NCBI GenBank assembly: GCA_028707125.1
Contig: JAQTUX010000001.1
Coordinates: 62,001-126,000 of the forward strand
Direction of reading: 5' to 3'
Origin: Candidatus Omnitrophota bacterium
GTDB taxonomy: Bacteria > Omnitrophota > Gorgyraeia > Gygaellales > JAQTUX01
Length of the DNA: 64,000 bases
Shown: in pieces, positions 24,591 to 33,277 of the stretch
How positions within the stretch are numbered: position 1 is the first letter of the stretch
How the letters are laid out: the number at the start of each line of letters is the position of its first letter
Program-made: the position numbers and the translations under genes
Notes under the pieces: model-generated
What the model saw: only the letters and a program-made list of their open reading frames with translations
What the model was told of the DNA's origin: nothing
The model's database searches: none

Positions 24591-27395
24591 TTAGAAGGCG
24601 TGGTTGGCGCCCAACCACAGGCGGGTCTGGTCTTCATCAGGATCGTCTATTGCCCTGGCCACATCTAATCTTATGCCCAATCTTTCCACAAAACCGGCTA
24701 TATCTACATAAAACCTGAACCCCAGCCCCAGGTCCTTCTTGAAATCGCTGTCGTTAAAGCTGGCGAACCAGGCCTTGCCTATGTCAAAAAACGGCACCAG
24801 CTGTATTTCATCCAGATGCAGCAGATTATCAAAGCAGTATAGCCCGAGGTCGTCCAGCACGGTCGCCCTGTATTCAATGCTTGTAAGCAGCATACGGCTG
24901 CCATTTACGGTCTTCCTGTCATAGCCGCGCAGGCCCTCATCCCCGCCTAACTGGAACAATCTTTTATCATGCGCCTCTCCCCAGCCCAGCTTCAAGCGGC
25001 CCGCGAGTTTTGAGCCGGCTGATACAAAACGGTAAGAATCCAATTCCAGGGCGCTTCTCCAAAATGACTCGGTACCGCCTAAGGCATGGACACCGAACTC
25101 CTGCGTCGGCGTGAAACTCCATCCGCAAACATGGTCCGGGTATGGCCCGCGCCTTGCCAGCGTGCCTTCTATCCCGAATATGGTCTCGTCCTTCCTTCTG
25201 TAATAAAGATGCTCTGAGTCCTCTGTGCCGCTTAATGTAGACAGCCCCTCAAACTTCCTGTCCCTTATCATATATACGGTAACGTGGTCGTTTATTTCCC
25301 CCAGCCCGTACGGCGCCGGCCATAACTCCCTGCGCAAATAGATCTTGCCGCCGGTTAGATCCTCCTCTTTATGATTTGACTCCCAGTTGAAAAATTCAAA
25401 CCCGGCGGCCAGATGAGAGCCGCCTATATGCTTGAATTGATAGCCCAGGGTTGATTTTACGGATTCACTGTTAAAATCATAGCCGCTCTTGATATACAGG
25501 ATGTCGTCCTCGGGTTTTTGTAACGACGCCTTGAACCCTAAGGCATTAGACAGATCAGGGCCGGCCACAAGATTATATCCGTCGGGCTTCAGGAAAACCG
25601 GTATCTCGTAAGCAAAAAAGTAAACCGGCACCGGCTTAAGGTAGAGCCGGCGCGGCCAGACGTTATTGGTCCTGTCTATATCAAGCATGCTGCCGCCGGG
25701 GTCCAGCCGCGCGCTTTCCACATCCTCGGAAAAATCCAGGATCTGTACCGGGTCTTCGCCGTCCCAGGTGAGCGTCTCTTCTCTGCCGCCGGAAAGGCCT
25801 GCCTTGACCTCAACGGGCATTTGTATCCGGCCTTTGCGCTCAAGCAGGACGCTTTTGCCGCTTACCAAAGATACGGCGTAGTCGCATTGCTTATCGGTCT
25901 TCAGCCACTGGTCAAAGAACCAGCCCAGATCCCTTCCTGACTGCCCCTCGCAGATCTTTATGAAATCATCCACGCCGGCGTTTTTAAATTTAAAATCCCC
26001 TGTATAGGCCTGTATCGCCTTGACAAATACTTCATCGCCCATAAGAGCGCTCAACATTGAGATCACCGCGCTGCCCTTGCCGTAGGTAAGGGCGAAGATG
26101 GATGAGGGCTCCTGAAAACTTGAGAGCTTTCCCAGTATGGGCCTGTCGTAGCCGTTCTTGACCAGAAAGTTATACCGGGCGATCCTGGAATCCCGGAAGG
26201 AAAAATTAGGGATAAGCCATTTGACCGGGTTCGGCAATACCATCACCTGCGCGTCCTTGCCGTATTTCTCCTCGACATACTTAAGCATCCAGTAGGAATT
26301 CAGCCCTTCATCAAGAAATGTCTCTTTATATTCATCGGAGCCGACTACGTTGTAAAACCACTGGTGGCCGGTTTCATGCGAGACAAGAAAATCAAAGTAG
26401 CGGATGAGGAAGCCGGGCAATTTATAGGCCCTGGTGTCTATGAAAACGAGGTTGCTCGATTCGTGGCCGCCGTATCCCAGATAACTCGGGACCACGCTGA
26501 ATTCCTTATAGGGATAACTGCCGAACAGCTTACCGTAAAAATCCATTGTATCCCGGGCAAAATCACAGGCGTCCCGCGCGCTTGCCTCATCACCGGGAAG
26601 ATAAAATGACTTGATCGTTACGCCGTTCTCTTCTCTGGCATAGACCTTGAAGCTGCGGCTTATTCCTAAAGAGAAATCCCGCACAGGCAGCCCGGTCTCA
26701 ATAAATAAGCTCTTTGTCCCGTTGCCGTTGTCCTCTTCCTGAATAAGCTGCCCTGTATGGGCTGCCGTTTCATCCGCGGGAAGGGTCAATTTCACCTTGT
26801 ATAACGACGCGTCGCTGAAGAACGGCTGATGGTATAGATAAAAAGGATAATTATGCCAGCCGTCCTTATCCCTCACCGAAAGTATGGGATACCACCTGTT
26901 CAGCGTGGCCACATCCTCATGCCAGCCGAACCTGCCGAAGCAATGCGGGATATCCACAGTGAAGCCGATCTCGATCTTCACGGAGGAACCGGGGCCAAGC
27001 GGCGCGGGCAGACCTACATTAAGTATGGTGGCGTCTTCCCCTTCAATCTTGTATTCCGCTGTCTTTCCTTCGGCGCTTATTGACTGGATCTGCATGCCGC
27101 CCTTATCAAAGCCGCCCGGATAAGGATTGATCTTAAAATATCCGGCGTAACGGTAAAGGAAGGCGACCTCCTTCCTGGTATAAGCCCTGTGGGGATAGAT
27201 GTGAAAGAATATTTCGTTTAAGGGCTCCGCGGTATTGTTGGTGAAGGTCACGGCCTCTCGCGCGGTTATTTTATGGCCCGCGCTGTCAAAGACAGCGTCT
27301 ATTTCGTATTCAGGCACAGCAGCAAAGGCGGATCCGCACAGGATCAACGTAAATATAAAAACACCTGCGGCTCTTTTCATCTCTTTACCGGACAT
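24591..27395 (-). CDS. M1-type metallopeptidase fused to an Omp85-like beta-barrel
   Basis: A secreted protein of about 934 residues. The signal peptide is around KRAAGVFIFTLILCGSAFA. The first half is an M1 aminopeptidase: a beta-rich N-domain, then the zinc motif SHETGHQWFYN (HEXXH, about residue 338) with the third ligand in FLDEGLNSYW, and SYLGYGGHESSN in place of GAMEN. From about residue 585 to the end there is an outer-membrane barrel, with GGDEGLRGYDRKTVNGS (the Omp85 LRGY-type element) and the terminal strand LWLGANHAF ending in Phe. The start is uncertain: ATG 27395 (GAGG upstream) or ATG 27380, overlapping the preceding stop as ATGA. Confidence 0.88.
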   Translation of the reverse strand: MSGKEMKRAAGVFIFTLILCGSAFAAVPEYEIDAVFDSAGHKITAREAVTFTNNTAEPLNEIFFHIYPHRAYTRKEVAFLYRYAGYFKINPYPGGFDKGGMQIQSISAEGKTAEYKIEGEDATILNVGLPAPLGPGSSVKIEIGFTVDIPHCFGRFGWHEDVATLNRWYPILSVRDKDGWHNYPFYLYHQPFFSDASLYKVKLTLPADETAAHTGQLIQEEDNGNGTKSLFIETGLPVRDFSLGISRSFKVYAREENGVTIKSFYLPGDEASARDACDFARDTMDFYGKLFGSYPYKEFSVVPSYLGYGGHESSNLVFIDTRAYKLPGFLIRYFDFLVSHETGHQWFYNVVGSDEYKETFLDEGLNSYWMLKYVEEKYGKDAQVMVLPNPVKWLIPNFSFRDSRIARYNFLVKNGYDRPILGKLSSFQEPSSIFALTYGKGSAVISMLSALMGDEVFVKAIQAYTGDFKFKNAGVDDFIKICEGQSGRDLGWFFDQWLKTDKQCDYAVSLVSGKSVLLERKGRIQMPVEVKAGLSGGREETLTWDGEDPVQILDFSEDVESARLDPGGSMLDIDRTNNVWPRRLYLKPVPVYFFAYEIPVFLKPDGYNLVAGPDLSNALGFKASLQKPEDDILYIKSGYDFNSESVKSTLGYQFKHIGGSHLAAGFEFFNWESNHKEEDLTGGKIYLRRELWPAPYGLGEINDHVTVYMIRDRKFEGLSTLSGTEDSEHLYYRRKDETIFGIEGTLARRGPYPDHVCGWSFTPTQEFGVHALGGTESFWRSALELDSYRFVSAGSKLAGRLKLGWGEAHDKRLFQLGGDEGLRGYDRKTVNGSRMLLTSIEYRATVLDDLGLYCFDNLLHLDEIQLVPFFDIGKAWFASFNDSDFKKDLGLGFRFYVDIAGFVERLGIRLDVARAIDDPDEDQTRLWLGANHAF

Positions 27396-28012
27396 ACATC
27401 GCACCTCGGGTTATTTTTCCTGCAATGCTCTTTTGCCAGGCGCACGATAAGCGCGTGAAACTCCTTAAACAGATCCACATCATGAGGCAGATTATCCATA
27501 AATAACCTTTGGACCTCGTCATATTCGGCGCCTTCTTTTATAAAGCCCTCGCGGGACATAAGCCGTCTGGTGTAGGCATCCACCACGAATACCGGCTTGC
27601 GCGCCGCGTAAAGGATAATGGAATCAGCGCTCTCAGGGCCGATCCCGTTTATAGAAAGCAGTTCCCGGCGCAGAGAAGCGGTATCTTTATCCAGCATCCT
27701 GCTTAAAGAACCGGCGTAATTTTTCTTAAGATGCGATATAAAATTCTTAAGGCGTTTTGTCTTTATATTAAAATAACCTGCCGGCCTGATGGCCCGCGCC
27801 AGCTTACGCCGCGGGGCCGCCTGTAATTTCCTGCAGGAAAGCAGCCCCTGCCGTTTTAAATTCCCGATCGCCTTCTCTACATTGGACCAGCTTGTGTTCT
27901 GGGTTAGCACTACCCCGACCACCACTTCAAGATCGCTGTCAGCCGGCCACCAGTATTGCGGCCCGAACCTCTTTAACATCCTGCGGTACAAACCGAGCAG
28001 CCTGCGCTTCAT
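27377..28012 (-). CDS. Endonuclease III-like HhH-GPD protein (incomplete Fe-S loop)
   Basis: A 211-residue base-excision DNA glycosylase of the HhH-GPD family. The helix-hairpin-helix LLSINGIGPESADSIILYA (about 113-131) lacks the catalytic Lys of E. coli Nth, while the conserved Asp is present in PVFVVDAYTRRL. This resembles the archaeal MJ1434-like EndoIII-related group. The C-terminal 4Fe-4S loop shows only three Cys (CRKNNPRCDVCPVKR-stop) of the usual C-X6-C-X2-C-X5-C, and translation stops before the fourth. The downstream gene overlaps its stop. Confidence 0.88.
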   Translation of the reverse strand: MKRRLLGLYRRMLKRFGPQYWWPADSDLEVVVGVVLTQNTSWSNVEKAIGNLKRQGLLSCRKLQAAPRRKLARAIRPAGYFNIKTKRLKNFISHLKKNYAGSLSRMLDKDTASLRRELLSINGIGPESADSIILYAARKPVFVVDAYTRRLMSREGFIKEGAEYDEVQRLFMDNLPHDVDLFKEFHALIVRLAKEHCRKNNPRCDVCPVKR

Positions 28013-29940
28013 TCCTGTTCCAGGCGCAGCGGATTAAAACCATTAAAGGCAAAGAGCGCGTAAGTCGTGCCTGCCACTGAGCCGGTACGGCTTCCTTTGG
28101 GGGTCATCCAGCCATGGCCGGTATCGCTGAATTCCGAAGTAGCGTAAGGCAGGCATCCGGAGCCCTGGCCGGTGCGGGAATCGCTGGTTATGATCAACTT
28201 GGTCAACTCCGTAAGGTAGTCATTGGCAAGCTTGTCGTAGTATTTGGCCTTCTCCCCGTCGTTTTTATTCTGATAAAACTTGGCCATGATGCGGTAGGAG
28301 ATTATCATCTGCGCGGTCCACTCCGTGGAGATCACCGGGCAGCTGCCTACGCGCCTGCTTAAACCAAAATCAAAGCCGTTGACCTCAAGCGTATTTCCGT
28401 CGGGGCGCTGGAACGATGTCCTGGCCAGGCATTTTACCTTGGCGAACTCCAGTATCTGGTCCGGGTCCATTCCCGCCTCAAATAACCGCTGGGGGCCTAT
28501 TGCCGCGATGGACCAGGCATAGGTATCGGTGGCGATAGTAGAGTCGCCCTTGCCGCGCTTTACGGGGATCTCGGGCTTGTCGTAGGCGTGGTTTTTCAGC
28601 CATTTAAAGACCTGCTCACCGGATACATTATATCGCTCATTGCCGGTAATTTTATACAGCATGCGCAGGAAGGCGTACGCGTCAAGATTATGTTCGGTAG
28701 CATACCATGTGTACTGCGGCCCGCCCCTCAGGCCGTTGTCCCGGTCCTCTTTTTGCAGGCCCATAACCCAGTCGGCTATCTCCCCAGCCAGCTTAAGATA
28801 GCGCCTGTCTCCGGTCATATTTGTATAATGCGCCGCGGCAATGCCGACCCAGATGTTCGGGCCGGTATGCACGGCGTACTCCGCCACTTCATAATCATCG
28901 GCGTAATAAGCGTTGGCGAATCCGCCGTAAATTTTCTTTGCCCGCCCGGAATAAAAATCAAGTATCTTCTCAGCCCTCTCATAGTCGCCAAAATAGGTAT
29001 AGGCAACGGCGATCAATGACTGGTCATAAGTAAATGCCCAGCCCTCTATGCTCGGGTCTCCCTCAAAGCTGCATACAAGCCCTGTGCGCGGGTTTTGATG
29101 GCTGCGCAGCCACTCATACATCTTTTCCAGATTCGCCCTTTCCAAGACCACCATCTTTTCCGTCATCATCAATAAATCCTCTGTGACGCTGCCCTCTTTA
29201 TCCTGGACCGCGATCAACTTATTCTGGATATCCGCCTTCTCTTTTTCAAGCTGCTTTATGATTTGATTAAGTCCGGCTATATCTTCGTCTTTTGGTAAAG
29301 ACGATCTTTTCATCACCGTATCTAATTTAAATTCCGCGGTAGCGAGCCTTGATTCAAGCTCCGCCCTTTCCCGCTGGATATCCTTTATCTTCTGCTTGGC
29401 AACGGAAGACCTCTGGACGACCTGCACAAGCTCATCAACCAGTTTCTTGCTGGTCTGGATCAATTTATAATTAAGGTGGGCGCTTAAGGAAAACGCGGCG
29501 ATCAGCAGCACTATGCACAGGGCGATCAATCTGGGCAGCAGCGCCTTAGTATAGGCGAAGCGCATGATATTCCTGCCGCCTTTGGCATCTATATGCTGGT
29601 AGGAAAGCCCTATGCTGTAAGTATTTTCTTCGCCGGCGCCCTCGCCTTCTATCCACGCTATATTGGCAAGCGCGTTAACCTTCTTTCCGGCTATAGGCAC
29701 ATGTATCACCAGCTCCAATTGCACGGCCTTGCCGGAGATTATGCCGATAAGACGGGGATTTAGATTATTTACGGCCAGGCACAGGCCGCCTTTGCTGACA
29801 TTGCTGGTAAATCCCTGCTGCCAGGTAGATAATTCCCTGCGCGGCCGCTCATCCCTGCCGGGGTCTACCAGCTTAAACTCAACGGGGAATACGCTGTCAA
29901 GGCGTATGTAGCGTCTCTGTTCCCTGCCCAGATAAGTCAT
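28009..29940 (-). CDS. PilZ - membrane - coiled coil - (alpha/alpha)6 glycosidase-like protein
   Basis: A 643-residue protein spanning the inner membrane. Residues 1-130 form a PilZ domain with RxxxR (RRYIR, 9-13) and NxSxxG (SNVSKGGLCL), so cyclic-di-GMP binding is plausible. A single membrane segment lies at about 136-158, followed by a coiled coil (165-275) and an alpha-helical toroid-like domain (278-643; LEKMYEWLRSHQNPRTGLVCS, GPNIWVGIAAAHYTNMTG, EHNLDAYAFLRMLY) resembling bacterial (alpha/alpha)6 glycosidases. It probably couples cytoplasmic c-di-GMP to a periplasmic polysaccharide activity. Substrate unknown. Overlaps the transglutaminase gene by 44 nt. Confidence 0.82.
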   Translation of the reverse strand: MTYLGREQRRYIRLDSVFPVEFKLVDPGRDERPRRELSTWQQGFTSNVSKGGLCLAVNNLNPRLIGIISGKAVQLELVIHVPIAGKKVNALANIAWIEGEGAGEENTYSIGLSYQHIDAKGGRNIMRFAYTKALLPRLIALCIVLLIAAFSLSAHLNYKLIQTSKKLVDELVQVVQRSSVAKQKIKDIQRERAELESRLATAEFKLDTVMKRSSLPKDEDIAGLNQIIKQLEKEKADIQNKLIAVQDKEGSVTEDLLMMTEKMVVLERANLEKMYEWLRSHQNPRTGLVCSFEGDPSIEGWAFTYDQSLIAVAYTYFGDYERAEKILDFYSGRAKKIYGGFANAYYADDYEVAEYAVHTGPNIWVGIAAAHYTNMTGDRRYLKLAGEIADWVMGLQKEDRDNGLRGGPQYTWYATEHNLDAYAFLRMLYKITGNERYNVSGEQVFKWLKNHAYDKPEIPVKRGKGDSTIATDTYAWSIAAIGPQRLFEAGMDPDQILEFAKVKCLARTSFQRPDGNTLEVNGFDFGLSRRVGSCPVISTEWTAQMIISYRIMAKFYQNKNDGEKAKYYDKLANDYLTELTKLIITSDSRTGQGSGCLPYATSEFSDTGHGWMTPKGSRTGSVAGTTYALFAFNGFNPLRLEQE

Positions 29941-32317
29941 CCTGAACCTTTTCTAAAACCACTCTTTTATTTACCGCCCTTCCCAATTCTTCCAGGAAGG
30001 ATTTAAACGCGGGGTATTCCGGCTGCGCGATCTCGGTCTTTTTTACCGTCTGTTTCTGGTAAAAAACTATCCGGCCTTCCTGAAATTCATATTCTACTAT
30101 AAAATCAAACCATTCGCTATCCTTTCTTAACCCCTGCGGCAGGTATTTCAACTTCAGGTGAGACGGCAGGTCTATAGTGACCTTCTTCTCTATGGTTTCG
30201 GGCACCACCAGATCTATGGGATAAACCCTCCGGCCCTTCGCGGCTATTGAAGTATCCAATTCGGCCAGAGGCGGCAGCATCTTTATATCCTCCGCGCTTA
30301 TAAGGAACTCTGGGCCGTTGAAACTATAATTCAATACCACCGGCGTGCTCAAGTCGTCGAGATTGTCTATTTTATAATCAATGAGCTGCGCCCCCACGGA
30401 AACGGACTGTATCTGCTGCTTGAGGCCCTCTTCTATCAACTGCGGCTGGGTATAAATGAACCAGAACCTCTGCATCTGGTCAAACTGCCCGAATGAACTA
30501 ATCTTTGATTCCACCGCTATGCTCTCATCGGAGTTTATCTGTATTGATGTCTCCCTGATCAGGCGGTTGTTATCCGGGCCGAAAAACGGCGTTCTTAATA
30601 TCTCGTAGCCGTCATCCTTGATCACAAGCACATCCCTGTTCTGGTCGGCGTCCGGCAGATCACCCAGAGCGCAGGTCTCGCAGGTCGTATCCATGAACAA
30701 ACTGCTTCCTTCAAATTCCATCACCGCTATGGCGTGGTTAAAGGTAAGCGTGGGAAAATCCTGATTGAGCGCGGCTGTCCCCTTTGTGCCGATAAGAACG
30801 GGGTGGGCCTTGAAACCGGCGGCCTTGAGCATTGTGATCAGCAGGACCGCCTTGTCCTTGCAGTCCCCGTACTTATTGGAAAAAACCTCTGCCGCGCTGT
30901 GCGGCTCATACCCTGCCTGGCCGTATTCAACGGCTACATAACGGACCTTCTGGGCGCAGAAATTGTATACCGCCTTTATCTTTTCATAATCGCTGTCCTT
31001 GCCTTGCGTCAGCTCGGCAACCGCCTTTTCAATGGCGCTGTCCGGCTTCATTTTATCTTCCGCCAATTTCCACCACCAGTTGTAGATCTCATCCCAGGCC
31101 CTGAACGTGGAAAGCATTATCGCCGTGTCTATCTCGGATACCGGCGGCATGGAATCCTCGGGTATGATCTGGGGGATATCATTAAATAACCAGGCATACC
31201 TTTGCTTTCCGTATTCCTCTGTAACGGCCGGCTCAAGTTTCGCCTCTGTAAAATTATACCTCTCGTTGATCAACTTCGTATTCAATACCCTGCCCGCGGG
31301 CAGCGTTACCTCAAATCGCGCCTGCTTGACCGGCTCAAACTCCTGCAGCCGGTAATTAGTCATAAAATCGTCGTCGTTAACCAGCTTTCTTAAGAATATC
31401 TTTGCCTTATATTCTATTACGCTGCCTTCGCTCACCTCCGGCATGGAGATTATCTTAACGCGCGCGTTGGAATACAGCGGGAAATTAAGGTACCGCGACA
31501 CGTCCCTTATGTGCTTATCCCCCACCATAACCACCTTGCCGTCGTCCCTGATGGTCCTGGCGTATTCTATTTCAACCGATTCGTCGGTGGAGTCGTATCC
31601 TATTTCTATTTCGGCGAAATTCTCCCTGCCGCGCTCGTTCAATATCTTCACCAGGTACCTTTGCTGAAAAACCGCGGTGTTATCTTCAAATATCTCGACG
31701 CTCTCATCGCTCAGGAGGATCACCGCCCCCGCCTCAGGGTATTCTTCGGCCCCGCCGGCGCCGACGATCATATCCCTCGTCTCTTTATCAAGGTCGTCTA
31801 AAGTCAGTTCCTGCGTTTCCTTGCTTATATTCTCAAGGCGCGCCCCGGCCATAGCGGCAAAATTCCCGCTCTGGATCTTCGCGTAGACCTCCTGCGCCTT
31901 ATTATACAGATTTAACTCCTCGCAGGTAAGCCCGTAGAAATAAAGGTGTTCGCCTTCATCGGCGGAAAGCCCTAACTTATCAAATACGGCCAGGGCATCC
32001 GTAAACCTGGCGCTTCTGAATAAGGAAACCGCCAGTGTCTTCCTGGCGTTCTTTGATCGTGCCTCTTTAAGCAGGTCTATGGCATTCTCAAAATCTCCGT
32101 TGCGGAAATACAGCTCCCCCAGCTCTTCCATGATCGGCTCATTATCCGCGGAGGCATTAAGCGCTTTCTGATAATAGGCAACGGCAAGAGCGTATGACTC
32201 TTTGCTTCCCGAGGCGTATTTACGCGCCAGCTCAAGGTCATCCCTGAAGGCGCAACTGTTTAAAGCCAACAACAATAAAAATGAAACGCAAATATCTCTA
32301 ATAATTTTACCTTTCAT
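29897..32317 (-). CDS. TPR - DUF3857 - transglutaminase-like lipoprotein
   Basis: An 806-residue exported protein with a probable lipobox (LLALNSC, Cys about 22). TPR-like repeats occupy about 30-165 (YYQKALNASADNEPIMEELG), DUF3857 about 200-370, and a transglutaminase core about 440-560 with Cys in NKYGDCKDKAVLL, His in TFNHAIAVM and Asp in LFMDTTCE, a complete Cys-His-Asp triad. The C-terminus is beta-rich. Such proteins are usually envelope-attached and of unknown substrate, possibly proteases or peptide crosslinkers. It is coupled to the PilZ/glycosidase-like gene. Confidence 0.87.
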   Translation of the reverse strand: MKGKIIRDICVSFLLLLALNSCAFRDDLELARKYASGSKESYALAVAYYQKALNASADNEPIMEELGELYFRNGDFENAIDLLKEARSKNARKTLAVSLFRSARFTDALAVFDKLGLSADEGEHLYFYGLTCEELNLYNKAQEVYAKIQSGNFAAMAGARLENISKETQELTLDDLDKETRDMIVGAGGAEEYPEAGAVILLSDESVEIFEDNTAVFQQRYLVKILNERGRENFAEIEIGYDSTDESVEIEYARTIRDDGKVVMVGDKHIRDVSRYLNFPLYSNARVKIISMPEVSEGSVIEYKAKIFLRKLVNDDDFMTNYRLQEFEPVKQARFEVTLPAGRVLNTKLINERYNFTEAKLEPAVTEEYGKQRYAWLFNDIPQIIPEDSMPPVSEIDTAIMLSTFRAWDEIYNWWWKLAEDKMKPDSAIEKAVAELTQGKDSDYEKIKAVYNFCAQKVRYVAVEYGQAGYEPHSAAEVFSNKYGDCKDKAVLLITMLKAAGFKAHPVLIGTKGTAALNQDFPTLTFNHAIAVMEFEGSSLFMDTTCETCALGDLPDADQNRDVLVIKDDGYEILRTPFFGPDNNRLIRETSIQINSDESIAVESKISSFGQFDQMQRFWFIYTQPQLIEEGLKQQIQSVSVGAQLIDYKIDNLDDLSTPVVLNYSFNGPEFLISAEDIKMLPPLAELDTSIAAKGRRVYPIDLVVPETIEKKVTIDLPSHLKLKYLPQGLRKDSEWFDFIVEYEFQEGRIVFYQKQTVKKTEIAQPEYPAFKSFLEELGRAVNKRVVLEKVQDDLSGQGTETLHTP

Positions 32318-32340
32318 ATTTGTAATACCCCTTTCTCAAA

Positions 32341-32398
32341 TGAGGCCCAAACTTACGTCGCTAGGCGCGAAGCGACTGCTCCATAAGTCGTGTCCTCA
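32341..32398 (-). repeat. Nested intergenic hairpin between pabC and the transglutaminase gene
   Basis: Three nested stems: TGAGG/CCTCA (32341-32345/32394-32398), ACTTA/TAAGT (351-355/384-388) and GTCGCT/AGCGAC (357-362/371-376). It starts at the pabC stop codon. No U tract follows, so it is more likely an mRNA-processing or REP-like element than an intrinsic terminator. Confidence 0.55.
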
Positions 32399-33199
32399 CT
32401 TATTATACTCCCGCGCAAGCAATTTGTATATTCCATCCTTCCCCGATCGATTGATCCGCCGATTATTTATCCGCGCGACCGGCATAAGCCCGATAAGCGA
32501 ATTTGCAATGAATACCTCCCGCGCCTTAAATAGATGATCCGGCCGCACATCTTTTTCAATAACCTCTATGCCGCTTCTTTCCGCGGCATCCATGATCACT
32601 TTGCGCGTGATCCCGGCGAGGCATCCGCAGGAAAGCGCGGGTGTGATCAATTTTCCATTTTCTACCAAAAATATATTTGAGCGCGAGCCCTCTGCCACAA
32701 GACCCCTGGTATTCAAAAGCAGCGCCTCATCCGCTTCCATCTTTTCTGCTTCCTCGCGCGCGAGGGCGTTAATAAGATAATTCAGTGATTTTATCCCGGC
32801 TATACCGGATAACTCATTGATCCTGAATCTGGAGATAATTACTTTAAATCCTCTGTCGTATTCAGCGCCGGTAGGAGGCGTAAAACTATTTAACGAAATG
32901 AGGATATTGCTCCCCTTTACGCCCTTCCAGGCATTTACGCGCATACGCGCGGTTTTGAAGTCGGCTTTATTTAGAACGGCATTTATACCCGCGCGCAGAT
33001 CTTTACCTATATATATGCCTAACGTCCGCGCATTGTTTCTCAGCCGGCCGATATGCTCCTTCAAAAAAACCGGCTTGCCTTCGCATACCAACAGCGTCTC
33101 AAATACCCCGAACCCGTAAAGAAACCCCGGGTCCTGCGAGTACACCACCGCCTTTTCTCTTGGAACAATCCTACCATTCAAACAGAAAAGCTCTCTCAT
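32396..33199 (-). CDS. pabC: Aminodeoxychorismate lyase / class IV aminotransferase
   Basis: A 267-residue fold-type IV PLP enzyme. It starts CLNGRIVPREKAVVYSQDPGFLYGFGVFET, typical of the family; the PLP lysine is in GIKSLNYLINALAREEA and the phosphate-binding part in VAEGSRSNIFLVENGKLITP. Directly downstream of pabB, it most likely converts aminodeoxychorismate to p-aminobenzoate for folate. Branched-chain or D-amino acid aminotransferase activity is the alternative for this fold. Its Shine-Dalgarno (GAGGG, 5 nt before ATG) is supplied by the hairpin module copy B. Confidence 0.9.
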   Translation of the reverse strand: MRELFCLNGRIVPREKAVVYSQDPGFLYGFGVFETLLVCEGKPVFLKEHIGRLRNNARTLGIYIGKDLRAGINAVLNKADFKTARMRVNAWKGVKGSNILISLNSFTPPTGAEYDRGFKVIISRFRINELSGIAGIKSLNYLINALAREEAEKMEADEALLLNTRGLVAEGSRSNIFLVENGKLITPALSCGCLAGITRKVIMDAAERSGIEVIEKDVRPDHLFKAREVFIANSLIGLMPVARINNRRINRSGKDGIYKLLAREYNK

Positions 33200-33208
33200 G
33201 CATTCCCT

Positions 33209-33277
33209 CTACACACTTACGTGTGTAGTATCAGCTATCTATGCTTAGTTTGCCATTCCCCACACGTAAGTGTGGGG
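33209..33277 (-). repeat. Paired-hairpin intergenic module, copy B (pabB/pabC)
   Basis: CTACACACTTACGTGTGTAG (33209-33228) and CCCCACACGTAAGTGTGGGG (33258-33277) are identical to copy A in both hairpins. The linker shares CTATGCTTA with copy A but otherwise differs. The GGGG hairpin is translated as part of PabB; the CTAC hairpin abuts the pabC Shine-Dalgarno. Confidence 0.9.
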
